In this document: positions 28,380-36,255 of the stretch, piece by piece
How the letters are laid out: each line of letters opens with the position of its first letter
Numbering within the stretch: the first letter of the stretch is position 1
Source of the DNA: Alloprevotella sp.
Lineage (GTDB): Bacteria > Bacteroidota > Bacteroidia > Bacteroidales > Bacteroidaceae
Length of the DNA: 64,000 bases
NCBI GenBank assembly: GCA_017471505.1
Contig: JAFUTC010000008.1
Span: 116,448 to 180,447, forward strand
Direction of reading: 5' to 3'
The notes under the pieces: generated by a model
What the model was told of the DNA's origin: nothing
Databases searched by the model: none
Seen by the model: only the letters and a program-made list of their open reading frames with translations
Position numbers and translations under genes: made by a program

Positions 28380-28442
28380 TATAAATAGGAGTGGGCGGCA
28401 TTTTTATGCGGATTTTATACAAGTGCTTTGCAAAGTTCAATG

Positions 28443-28450
28443 TAATTTTG
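28443..28450 (+). promoter_or_regulatory. -7 element of nhaD
   Basis: TAATTTTG matches TAnnTTTG, 61 bases before the start codon. No good -33 box at the usual distance. Confidence 0.4.
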
Positions 28451-28510
28451 CGCCGAAAATTTTCAAGAATCGCATAATCACAAAATAACCATAAATCACA
28501 CAAAACCGTT

Positions 28511-29866
28511 ATGACATCTTTGACCATTGCCATTGTGGTGGCATTTTGCATCGGCTATTTCCTCATTGCCATTGAGAGCCTGACCGAAATCAACAAGGCA
28601 GCGATTGCCTTGCTTATGTTTGTAGTCTGCTGGACCTTGTTCATGGTCGACCCGGGGCAGTATATAGCCAACCTTGGCGATAATGTGGCCCAGGTAGTCA
28701 GTGGCGTCATCGAGCACCATCTTGGAAGCACGGCGACCACCTTGTTTTTCCTGATGGGCGCTATGACCATCGTCGAATTGGTCGATCAAAACGGCGGATT
28801 CAACTTTGTGCGCGACACGTTGCAGACTCGCAGCAAGAAAAAACTGCTGTGGCGCATTGCGTTTATGACCTTCATTCTCTCGGCCATACTCGACAATTTG
28901 ACCACCAGCATAGTGATGATTATGATTCTGCGTAAGTTGGTGAGCGAAAAGAAAGACCGAATCATCTACGCCGCACTTGTCATCATCGCGGCCAATAGCG
29001 GCGGCGCCTTCTCGCCTATCGGCGACGTGACCACCATCATGCTCTGGAACAAGGGCGTTATCACCGCCGCCGGCGTTATCGTCGAGATTGTCATCCCCTC
29101 GCTCGTTTCGATGATAATACCCGCTTGGATTCTTTCGTGCCAACTGAAGGGCCAACTCACATTTACGGCCGAGCAGGCGCAAAGCGTATCGGCCAGCGAA
29201 CTTACTACCGTGCAGCGCAAGACCATCTTCTTCCTCGGAGTTGGCGGCCTTATGTTCGTGCCCATCTTCAAGACCCTGACGCACCTTCCGCCGTTTGTGG
29301 GAATCCTTCTCGTACTCGGCGTGCTCTGGACCGTTACCGAACTCTTCTATCGCAACCTGGCCGAGGAAGAGGAAAAAGGCGCCATGCAGAAGCGCGTAAG
29401 CGACATGCTCTCCCGCATCGACATGTCGACCATCTTGTTCTTCCTGGGCATCCTTATGGCCGTTGCCTGTCTAGAAACCATAGGCGTACTCACCCAACTG
29501 GGTAAAGGTCTGGACGTGGCCTTCGAAGGAAACCACTATCTGGTTACTGGCATCATCGGCGTGCTCAGTAGCATCGTCGACAATGTGCCTCTCGTGGCCG
29601 GATGCATGGGTATGTATCCCGTGGCCGAAGTAGGCGACATGGCCGTCGACGGCATCTTCTGGCAACTGCTTGCCTACTGTGCCGGCGTAGGTGGCTCGAT
29701 GCTCATCATTGGAAGCGCCGCCGGAGTCGTGGTAATGGGTCTCGAGAAGATTACCTTCGGATGGTACATGAAACGCATAACCTGGGTGGCATTTGTAGGC
29801 TACATCGCAGGCATTGCATGCTACTGGGCACTGCGTACCTTCATCTTCCCGTACATTCTCTACTAA
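28511..29866 (+). CDS. nhaD: NhaD-type sodium/proton antiporter
   Basis: This 451-residue inner-membrane protein of the IT superfamily has about 12 transmembrane helices. Family motifs include GAMTIVELVDQNGGF, SAILDNLTTSIVMI and AANSGGAFSPIGDVTTIMLW in the first half, and SSIVDNVPLVAGCMGMY near residue 360, the repeated D-N pairs of the ion site. It exports Na+ in exchange for H+, important where the cell also uses sodium-coupled energetics. The rhomboid and EEP genes follow at 13- and 16-base spacing, so it may head a three-gene operon. Confidence 0.94.
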   Translation: MTSLTIAIVVAFCIGYFLIAIESLTEINKAAIALLMFVVCWTLFMVDPGQYIANLGDNVAQVVSGVIEHHLGSTATTLFFLMGAMTIVELVDQNGGFNFVRDTLQTRSKKKLLWRIAFMTFILSAILDNLTTSIVMIMILRKLVSEKKDRIIYAALVIIAANSGGAFSPIGDVTTIMLWNKGVITAAGVIVEIVIPSLVSMIIPAWILSCQLKGQLTFTAEQAQSVSASELTTVQRKTIFFLGVGGLMFVPIFKTLTHLPPFVGILLVLGVLWTVTELFYRNLAEEEEKGAMQKRVSDMLSRIDMSTILFFLGILMAVACLETIGVLTQLGKGLDVAFEGNHYLVTGIIGVLSSIVDNVPLVAGCMGMYPVAEVGDMAVDGIFWQLLAYCAGVGGSMLIIGSAAGVVVMGLEKITFGWYMKRITWVAFVGYIAGIACYWALRTFIFPYILY

Positions 29867-29878
29867 AGCGGAACACCT

Positions 29879-30823
29879 ATGCCTATCGCCTGGAACCTTA
29901 TGCCTAAGGCCACGAAAAATTTGCTTGTGGTCAACTGCCTGGTCTTCCTCGCGCAGTATCTTTTCGGTATGCGCGGAGTGGACCTGACGGACCTTTTCGG
30001 GCTTCACTTTGTGCTGGCATCAGGTTTCAAGGTATGGCAGCCCGTCACCTATATGTTCCTCCACGGCAACCTTACGCACTTGTTCTTCAACATGTTTGCG
30101 CTGTGGATGTTCGGCGTGGTAATTGAGCGGACACTTGGGCTGAAGCGGTTTCTCATCTTCTATTTCGTCTGCGGCATAGGCGCGGCTTTCTGTCAGGAAC
30201 TCTGGCAACTGGTGCAGTATAGTGCCAATGGACTGGCCGGCTATACTACGGTCAGGTTCGACGGAGGCGAGGTGATGCAGATGGCTGATTTTCTCAATCA
30301 GTGGACTACGGTTGGCGCGTCGGGAGCATGTTACGGCATATTGCTGGCTTTTGGCGTGCTCTATCCGAATGAAGTCATCATGCTAATCTTTCCTCCCATT
30401 CCGATGAAGGCGAAGTATTTCGTCTTTATATATGCGGCTCTTGAATTGCTATTCGCATTCACGGCGAACGACAATATCGCCCATTTTGCCCACATAGGCG
30501 GAATGCTGTTCGGATGGGGGTTGCTGGTCTATTGGCGTAGGCAGCAGCGCCGGCCCAAGTATGGCAACTATGTGCGCTATAAGGAAGTGTCTGAGCGCGA
30601 GACGTTTTTTAGCCGGCTGAAGCATTGGCTGCGTCCGAACGATACGCTTGAGGTACGCCGCAATAGTAAGGCCGAGCAGGCGAACCGTCAGGCCGACGAC
30701 TTGCGCCAGCAGATGGAGCGGCAGCAGCGCGTTGACGAAATTCTCGATAAGATTAAGCTCTCGGGCTACGATAGTCTGACGCCAGAGGAAAAGGACGAAC
30801 TGTTCCGCAATAGTTCCGATTAG
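29879..30823 (+). CDS. rhomboid family intramembrane serine protease
   Basis: This 314-residue protein has six or seven helices over residues 12-220. The catalytic Ser148 lies in VGASGACYG and the His205 partner in AHFAHIGGM. The rhomboid signature HGNLTHLFFNMFALWMFG is at 62-79. The C-terminal 90 residues are a charged, partly coiled-coil tail (EQANRQADDLRQQMERQQRVDEIL) ending in a SLTPEEKDELFRNSS motif often seen in Bacteroidetes rhomboids. An alternative start at 29900 (MPKATKNLL) fits the family equally well. It cleaves membrane proteins within their helices; substrates are unknown. Confidence 0.93.
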   Translation: MPIAWNLMPKATKNLLVVNCLVFLAQYLFGMRGVDLTDLFGLHFVLASGFKVWQPVTYMFLHGNLTHLFFNMFALWMFGVVIERTLGLKRFLIFYFVCGIGAAFCQELWQLVQYSANGLAGYTTVRFDGGEVMQMADFLNQWTTVGASGACYGILLAFGVLYPNEVIMLIFPPIPMKAKYFVFIYAALELLFAFTANDNIAHFAHIGGMLFGWGLLVYWRRQQRRPKYGNYVRYKEVSERETFFSRLKHWLRPNDTLEVRRNSKAEQANRQADDLRQQMERQQRVDEILDKIKLSGYDSLTPEEKDELFRNSSD

Positions 30824-30838
30824 TCAGTTCACAGCGAA

Positions 30839-31930
30839 ATGGCTGCCAAGAAACGACCTTCGATTATGTCACCCTTTGTGGCGGGTCTGTCCTATGCGAC
30901 GGCTGCACTATTGGTGCTTTGCGCCTATTCACAGTATGTGTCGCCCGCATCGGTGCCCTATGCCAGTCTGTGCGGACTCTTGTTCCCCTTTGCATTGGCA
31001 GGCACTCTCTTGATTGGCGCCATTACCCTGTTGTTTGCTCCGCGCAAGGCATGGATATGCGGCATAGCCCTGTTGGCGTGCAGCCCGGCCATACGTGCCT
31101 ATTGCCCGGTTAATTTCCCGAGCGTGGCACCTAAAAACGCGCTCCATGTGCTTTCGTTCAACCTGCACGGATGGGATTCGTGGTGGAAGCACTATGCGCT
31201 CGACGACTATGTGAGTCCGTCGGCCCTGTTCATCAAGAAAACCGATGCCGACATCGTTTGTCTGCAAGAGGCCAACGTGGCAAAGAAATTCTTGGATAAG
31301 CATGTCAATCCGCACCTCAAGGCCTATCGCTACCGTTCTACGACCCACATGGACAGAAGTGCCTTGACCCTATATAGCAAATACCCCATTCTGCGCGAAG
31401 AAGAGATTTGCCAGCGCGTAGGCAACGGGGCCATGGCCTATTGGATAAAGTTGTCGGAGGGCGACACCTTGCTGGTGGTGAACTGCCATTTGCTTTCCTA
31501 CGGTTTCTCCGATGCCGAGAAGGACAACATCAGTGCGAGCGTTCAGCATCCTAAAGCCGCGGGCAAGCGCAAGGAAGTTGTGCGCATGCTCAAGAAGGTG
31601 GTCAAGGTGAGCAAGTATCGCGCCGAGATGACCGACAGCATCTCCGCGTTCCTTTCACGGCACGCGTCGGAGAGCAAGATAGTGTGCGGCGACTTCAACG
31701 ATACTCCGGTGTCCTATGCGCATAATCGCATCGGCCGCGGACTCAAGGATGCATTTGTGCGCACCGGCAATGGCATTGGACGCTCTTATAACGAGAACTC
31801 GTTAGTGATTCGCATCGACCACATGTTCTGTTCGCCCGACTGGCGGCCTTATGACTGCACCGTGCGGCAAGATGTGAAATCGTCCGACCACTATCCGATT
31901 GAAGCCTACTTCAAGCGTACCGACCGATAG
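30839..31930 (+). CDS. membrane-anchored endonuclease/exonuclease/phosphatase domain protein
   Basis: This 363-residue protein has three N-terminal hydrophobic helices (about 12-95) and then an EEP domain. Typical motifs are LHVLSFNLHGWDSW, ADIVCLQEANV (catalytic Glu), VVNCHLLSYGF, VCGDFNDTPVS (Asp and Asn) and the C-terminal SSDHYPIEAYF (Asp-His). All metal-site residues appear present. Whether it cuts nucleic acid, lipids or phosphoesters is not evident; in Bacteroidetes such proteins often follow the rhomboid gene as here. The start is 16 bases after the rhomboid stop codon. Confidence 0.88.
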   Translation: MAAKKRPSIMSPFVAGLSYATAALLVLCAYSQYVSPASVPYASLCGLLFPFALAGTLLIGAITLLFAPRKAWICGIALLACSPAIRAYCPVNFPSVAPKNALHVLSFNLHGWDSWWKHYALDDYVSPSALFIKKTDADIVCLQEANVAKKFLDKHVNPHLKAYRYRSTTHMDRSALTLYSKYPILREEEICQRVGNGAMAYWIKLSEGDTLLVVNCHLLSYGFSDAEKDNISASVQHPKAAGKRKEVVRMLKKVVKVSKYRAEMTDSISAFLSRHASESKIVCGDFNDTPVSYAHNRIGRGLKDAFVRTGNGIGRSYNENSLVIRIDHMFCSPDWRPYDCTVRQDVKSSDHYPIEAYFKRTDR

Positions 31931-31952
31931 CATTATGACACCGATATAAAAC

Positions 31953-31984
31953 AAAAGCCTGCTCCGCAATGGAACAGGCTTTTT
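31953..31984. terminator. bidirectional terminator between EEP and HMA genes
   Basis: AAAAGCCTGCTCC at 31953-31965 pairs with GGAACAGGCTTTT from 31971 on (one mismatch), with a 5-base loop and T runs on both strands. Confidence 0.8.
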
Positions 31985-32006
31985 GTGGTGGCTCAGTAGG
32001 AAAGAC

Positions 32007-32579
32007 TTATTTTTCCATGCCGCATTCGTGCTTGGGAGCGGCCTTGGCTTTGCCTTCCTTATTGCATTCGTGCTTGGGAGTGGCTTCTGCCTTGCCTTCC
32101 TTATTGCATTCGTGCTTGGGAGCGGCTTCTGCCTTGCCTTCCTTATTGCATTCGTGCTTGGGAGCGGCTTCTGCCTTGCCTTCCTTATTGCATTCGTGCT
32201 TGGGAGCGGCCTTGGCTTTGCCTTCCTTATTGCATTCGTGCTTGGGAGCGGCGGCTTCGTGCTTACATTTGTCGCATTTGTGTTCAGGTTTGGCAAGTTC
32301 GGCCTTTACACGGATTTTTTCAAAGCCGGCAATGATGTTTTCGGGGTTGGTCTTATTGGCGTCGTATTCTACCACTACCTGTTTCTTCTCCAAATTGACC
32401 TCTACGCCCTTTACTCCTTCGCCCAGCGCAGCCACATTGTCCTGGACGCGCTTTACGCAGTTCTCGCAACGGATGCTGGCATTGAACGTCTGCTTTACAT
32501 AGTTTTCCTGAGCGGTTTGTGCGCTCATGCAAGCCGAGCCCATAAGCATGGCAACGGCAACGAGTAAGATTTTCTTCAT
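32007..32579 (-). CDS. periplasmic HMA-domain protein with His/Cys repeat tail
   Basis: The start at 32579 gives a signal peptide (MKKILLVAVAMLMGSACMSA). The longer frame reads through the promoter and is rejected. Residues 28-95 form a heavy-metal-associated fold with the metal-binding pair Cys38-x-x-Cys41 in SIRCENCVKRV; the canonical Met before the first Cys is Arg here. The tail adds HKCDKCKHE and then six copies of PKHEC, five of them followed by NKEGKAKA or NKEGKAEA and the last ending in GMEK, in a 14-residue period. The tail therefore offers many His/Cys pairs. A role as periplasmic copper, zinc or nickel buffer or chaperone is inferred. No P-type ATPase or regulator for metals lies nearby. 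Confidence 0.82.
   Translation of the reverse strand: MKKILLVAVAMLMGSACMSAQTAQENYVKQTFNASIRCENCVKRVQDNVAALGEGVKGVEVNLEKKQVVVEYDANKTNPENIIAGFEKIRVKAELAKPEHKCDKCKHEAAAPKHECNKEGKAKAAPKHECNKEGKAEAAPKHECNKEGKAEAAPKHECNKEGKAEATPKHECNKEGKAKAAPKHECGMEK
32022..32262 (-). repeat. 42-base tandem repeat in the HMA protein gene
   Basis: Six near-identical units begin at 32022, 32064, 32106, 32148, 32190 and 32232, the last one partial. They code for the 14-residue His/Cys unit. Differences are limited to a few bases, which points to recent expansion and likely copy-number variation. Confidence 0.92.
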
Positions 32580-32608
32580 GTTGATAGGTTGTTTTTGTGA
32601 ACTGATAG

Positions 32609-32638
32609 CAAAAGTAGTGAAAATTCCTATTTTGCAAA
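32609..32638 (-). promoter_or_regulatory. promoter of the HMA protein gene
   Basis: Minus-strand TTTG (32635-32638), 18 bases, then TACTTTTG (32609-32616). The leader is about 25 bases. Confidence 0.6.
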
Positions 32639-32700
32639 TACCATAAATTAGGTAAAATACCATTACCTTCGCGCTATAAACCAACGGCATTTAGATTGTT

Positions 32701-33747
32701 ATGGAAAACATAAGTCGACGCAAAGTGCTCATTATCTATACGGGCGGCACCATAGGAATGGTGGCCAACATGAATACGGGGGCACTCGAAAACTTTGGGC
32801 TGAACCGATTTTTGGAGATGGTTCCGGAACTGAACCGTATGGACTACGACATCAGCCTTAAGGCGTTCGACCCTCCCATAGACTCGAGCGACATGGAGCC
32901 TGTCCGGTGGCGTGAACTGGCCGAGATGATTATTGAGAACTACGACCTCCACGACGGTTTCGTAGTGCTCCACGGCACCGACACTATGGCCTACACCGCC
33001 AGCGCACTCAGTTTCATGCTTGAGAATATTGCCAAGCCGGTCATCATAACCGGGTCGCAACTTCCGATAGGCGCGTTGCGCACCGATGGTAAGGAAAACC
33101 TGCTTACCAGTGTGGAAATTGCCGCCGCCTGCGACCTTTCCGGCCGTCCCATAGTGCCCGAGGTCTGCATCTACTTCGATTCGCGGCTGATGCGAGGCAA
33201 CCGGACCACGAAGATAAACGCTGAGGGATTTAACGCATTTCGGTCGTTCAATTACCCTTCGCTGGCGCATGCCGGAATAGACATTCATTATTCTACCCAC
33301 CTGATACGGCCCTACCGGCCTGAGTTGCCGCTTTGTCCGCACTTGGACCTCGACGACCGTGTAATGGTGCTGACGCTTTTCCCGGGCATCCGGCGCGACT
33401 TCATTGAGGCAGCGCTGTCGGCCAAGGAGTTGCGTGCCGTTGTCATAAAGACTTTCGGCGCGGGCAATGCTCCTCAGAAGCCGTGGCTCGTAGATGCCAT
33501 TCGCGAACTCAGTCGTTGCGGCGTGCATGTGGTCAATATCACCCAATGCTCCGAGGGGTCGGTAGAGATGCATCGCTACGAGACGGGCCTGCAACTGTTG
33601 AACGTGGGCGTAGAACCGGGTTTCGACTCGACAATCGAGAGTTGCGTGACGAAACTGATGGTTATTTTGGGGGCAACCCAAGACCCGGCCGAGATACATG
33701 CCTTGCTTAACCGCTCAATAGCGGGCGAGGTGACGATACCCGTATAG
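32701..33747 (+). CDS. ansA: type I L-asparaginase
   Basis: This 348-residue cytoplasmic asparaginase hydrolyses asparagine to aspartate and ammonia. Both catalytic threonine motifs are present: IYTGGTIGMV near residue 13 and LHGTDTMAYTASALSFML near residue 95, followed by ITGSQLPIGALRTDGKENL. There is no signal peptide, consistent with the cytoplasmic type I form. The next gene starts only 21 bases later but encodes an unrelated transporter lipoprotein. Confidence 0.95.
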   Translation: MENISRRKVLIIYTGGTIGMVANMNTGALENFGLNRFLEMVPELNRMDYDISLKAFDPPIDSSDMEPVRWRELAEMIIENYDLHDGFVVLHGTDTMAYTASALSFMLENIAKPVIITGSQLPIGALRTDGKENLLTSVEIAAACDLSGRPIVPEVCIYFDSRLMRGNRTTKINAEGFNAFRSFNYPSLAHAGIDIHYSTHLIRPYRPELPLCPHLDLDDRVMVLTLFPGIRRDFIEAALSAKELRAVVIKTFGAGNAPQKPWLVDAIRELSRCGVHVVNITQCSEGSVEMHRYETGLQLLNVGVEPGFDSTIESCVTKLMVILGATQDPAEIHALLNRSIAGEVTIPV

Positions 33748-33768
33748 TTTTTTCTTGTCCGCTTATTG

Positions 33769-34896
33769 ATGCTGTTCGTTCGACGCACCTTCCTTTTCGC
33801 TGTGCTGATGTGTGCAATGCTAAGTGCTTGCCAACTGAAGCAAAAAAGTGCGGTTTCATCGGGGAAATCCGTACCCTTTCGCTATGCCTGCTTGTTGCAG
33901 ATGGAGAGGTCCGAAGGCTATGTGGTTTGCCGTATAGCCGACGCGTGGCACACGGGCAAGACACTGCGCACCTATGTGTTGCTGACCGACACGACGCACT
34001 TGCCGGACCGCTTGCCGGCGGGCACGGTGGTGAAGGTGCCGTTGCGTCGCGCCGTGGCAGGGTCGAGCGTGCACGCAGCCTTGGCCTATGAACTGGGAGC
34101 AGGCGGGCAGTTGGCTGGCATGTGCGATGCGAATTTCGTGGTGCGTAAGGATTTGCGCCAGGCACTTGCTGACGGGCGGCTGCGCGATATGGGCTCGGGC
34201 GTGCAGCCCGATGCCGAGCGCATGCTGCATAATGGCATCGACGGCGTGCTCATATCCCCCTACGAAAATGCACAATACGGTCCCATCGCACAAACGGGCA
34301 TTCCGCTCATTGAATGTGCCGACTATATGGAAACCACAGCGCTCGGACGGGCCGAATGGATGAAGTTCTACGGACTGCTGTTCGGCTGTCCGGAGCAAGC
34401 CGACTCGCTGTTCGCCGAAGTGGAGCGCAACTATCTTGCCCTGTGCCGCAAGGCTGCGCGAGCCACCAGCCGGCCGAGAGTGCTGGTCGATTGTCAGGTG
34501 GGAGGGACTTGGTACGTGCCGGGTGGTTCGAGCACCATCGGAACTTTATTGCGCGATGCCGGTGCCGACTACCTTTTTGCCGACAACACCGCAAGCGGAA
34601 GCCTGCCCTATAATTTCGAGCAGGTATATGCCAGGGGTGCCGATGCCGATGTCTGGATAATCCGCTACGGCAGCGCCTCCAATCTGACTCGTGCCCAGTT
34701 GGGGCGCGACTTTGCACCGAACCGCCGGTTGCGGCCATGGCGCGAGAATCGGATATACCTGTGCAACGTGTCGCTCCGCCCCTACTACGAGGACACGGCA
34801 TTCTTCCCCGACCGCCAACTGCGCGACCTCGTGCAGATTTTCCACCCTGAACTGGCGGCCGGCACTATGTTGCAATACTATGAGAAGATGGAATAG
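33769..34896 (+). CDS. ABC importer substrate-binding lipoprotein (iron-chelate/cobalamin type)
   Basis: This 375-residue protein has a lipobox LSAC (Cys21) and the two-lobed fold of class III periplasmic binding proteins (BtuF/FepB/FhuD). The second lobe holds RPRVLVDCQVGGTWYVPGGSSTIGTLLRDAGADYLF and ADVWIIRYG. The ATG at 33769 is preferred to the TTG one codon earlier. It delivers an iron chelate, haem or cobalamin to the permease whose gene overlaps it by 17 bases. Specificity cannot be read. No matching ATP-binding protein gene follows. Confidence 0.88.
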   Translation: MLFVRRTFLFAVLMCAMLSACQLKQKSAVSSGKSVPFRYACLLQMERSEGYVVCRIADAWHTGKTLRTYVLLTDTTHLPDRLPAGTVVKVPLRRAVAGSSVHAALAYELGAGGQLAGMCDANFVVRKDLRQALADGRLRDMGSGVQPDAERMLHNGIDGVLISPYENAQYGPIAQTGIPLIECADYMETTALGRAEWMKFYGLLFGCPEQADSLFAEVERNYLALCRKAARATSRPRVLVDCQVGGTWYVPGGSSTIGTLLRDAGADYLFADNTASGSLPYNFEQVYARGADADVWIIRYGSASNLTRAQLGRDFAPNRRLRPWRENRIYLCNVSLRPYYEDTAFFPDRQLRDLVQIFHPELAAGTMLQYYEKME

Positions 34897-35896
34897 ACAC
34901 GCGCTGCTATGGCCCGTGCTGACGGGCCTGTTGCTATTGTTGGCCAACTTGTTTTTCGGCAGCACGTCGCTGTCGTTCGGCGAGGTGGCAGGGGCCTTGC
35001 TGCATCCGGGCGCGGCTTCCGAAACCACGCGAACCATCTTGTTCGACCTACGCCTGCCTTCGGTGATTACGGCACTGTTGGCCGGCTCGGCACTGGCAGT
35101 GTGCGGACTGCTGATGCAGACCATCTTCAACAATCCATTAGCCGATCCGTCAATACTCGGCGTCAGTTCGGGCGCATCGCTGGGCACCGCCATCGTAGTG
35201 CTATGGCTTGGCGGCACGCTCGGTTCGGGCATGCTGGCACCTTCGGGCTACATGCTGGCCACCCTGTTTGCGTGGATTGGAGCAGGATTGGTCATCGCCT
35301 TTCTACTATTGTGCCACGCGGTATTGCGTAGCACTACGGCCGTGCTCATAAGCGGTGTCCTCATCGGCTTTATGGTGACGGCGCTGACCGCCTTGCTGAG
35401 TTTTTTTTCCACGGTGCAGGGGCTTCATTCCTTTATGGTGTGGACGCTCGGCAGTTTTCAAAACGTCACGTGGGACCGCATGTGGCTGTTTGCCACCTTA
35501 TTGTGTGCGTGTTTCCTGGCGGTGTCGTTTCTGGCAAAGCCGTTGAATGTGTTGCTGCTTGGCGAGGCCTACGCGCAGAATGCCGGCTTCCGCGTGCGTC
35601 GCATCAGGATGGTGGTGCTGGTCATTACCGGCCTGCTCACGGCCACCGTCACCGTCTACTGCGGCCCCATCTCGTTCGTCGGCCTGTTCGTGCCCCACGC
35701 CGTGCGATTTATGATGCGCAGCAGCAACCATAGGCAATTGCTCCCGGCCACCTTGCTGTGGGGCGCCAACACCGCCATGCTGTGCCATTGGCTTGCCTTG
35801 TGGTCCAGCCAGACAGGTGTGCTGCCCGTCAACACTATCACCCCGCTGCTCGGCGTGCCGATGGCGCTCTATCTGATAGTGCGACGAAACGACTGA
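34880..35896 (+). CDS. FecCD/BtuC-family ABC importer permease
   Basis: This 338-residue inner-membrane permease has about 10 helices. Family signatures include LRLPSVITALLAGSALAVCGLLMQTIFNNPLADPSILGVSSGASLG and the cytoplasmic ATPase-contact loop GEAYAQNAGF, then CGPISFVGLFVPHAVRF. The true start is the ATG at 34880 inside the end of the preceding gene; the longer frame is out-of-family. It takes up iron chelates or cobalamin. Downstream is a repeat cluster, not the expected ATPase gene, so the motor protein must come from another locus or be shared. Confidence 0.92.
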   Translation: MRRWNRHALLWPVLTGLLLLLANLFFGSTSLSFGEVAGALLHPGAASETTRTILFDLRLPSVITALLAGSALAVCGLLMQTIFNNPLADPSILGVSSGASLGTAIVVLWLGGTLGSGMLAPSGYMLATLFAWIGAGLVIAFLLLCHAVLRSTTAVLISGVLIGFMVTALTALLSFFSTVQGLHSFMVWTLGSFQNVTWDRMWLFATLLCACFLAVSFLAKPLNVLLLGEAYAQNAGFRVRRIRMVVLVITGLLTATVTVYCGPISFVGLFVPHAVRFMMRSSNHRQLLPATLLWGANTAMLCHWLALWSSQTGVLPVNTITPLLGVPMALYLIVRRND

Positions 35897-35937
35897 ACGT
35901 CAGTTTGTTGGCTTCTTCATACCCCTACCGGAAAATT

Positions 35938-36042
35938 GCATAATGGCGTGGAAAAATTGCATAATGGAATCTGAAAATTGCATTATGTAATTTGAAAATT
36001 GTATTATGCAATTTCGAAATTCCATAATTGAATTTTTGCGTT
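35938..36042. repeat. 21-base-period AT-rich repeat cluster D
   Basis: Five units start at 35938, 35959, 35980, 36001 and 36022, exactly 21 bases apart; a sixth degenerate unit follows. The cluster and the promoter at 36142-36174 occupy the 359-base gap; I see no gene there. Confidence 0.9.
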
Positions 36043-36141
36043 TTCTAATTGCTTAACTGTCAATCGTTAAGCAAATCGTTTGCCGGACTATGGCCGAGGC
36101 CGGCACGGGCGTTTTTTCCGTAGGAAAATAAAGCACGAAAT

Positions 36142-36174
36142 TTTGTAGGTTTTGGTTTTTTATGTATAATTTTG
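36142..36174 (+). promoter_or_regulatory. promoter of the AAA-ATPase gene
   Basis: TTTG at 36142-36145 and TAATTTTG at 36167-36174, separated by 21 bases. The leader is about 75 bases. Confidence 0.5.
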
Positions 36175-36255
36175 CTTTTCAAAGCCATAGTTGGACCGGA
36201 CAGCCCGGCCGTCTGTGTCTTTCAACGGATTAAACATTCATAAAACTCCACACTT

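Noticed and set aside
28094-28551. Small minus-strand ORFs of about 80 codons across the repeat cluster and leader of nhaD
   Set aside because: They owe their length to the open heptad frame of the repeats, and one crosses the tRNA gene; no start signal or protein features support them.
33748-33768. Cobalamin or other riboswitch before the ABC importer genes
   Set aside because: Only 21 bases separate the genes, too short for any such element, and no typical conserved blocks are visible upstream within the asparaginase gene.
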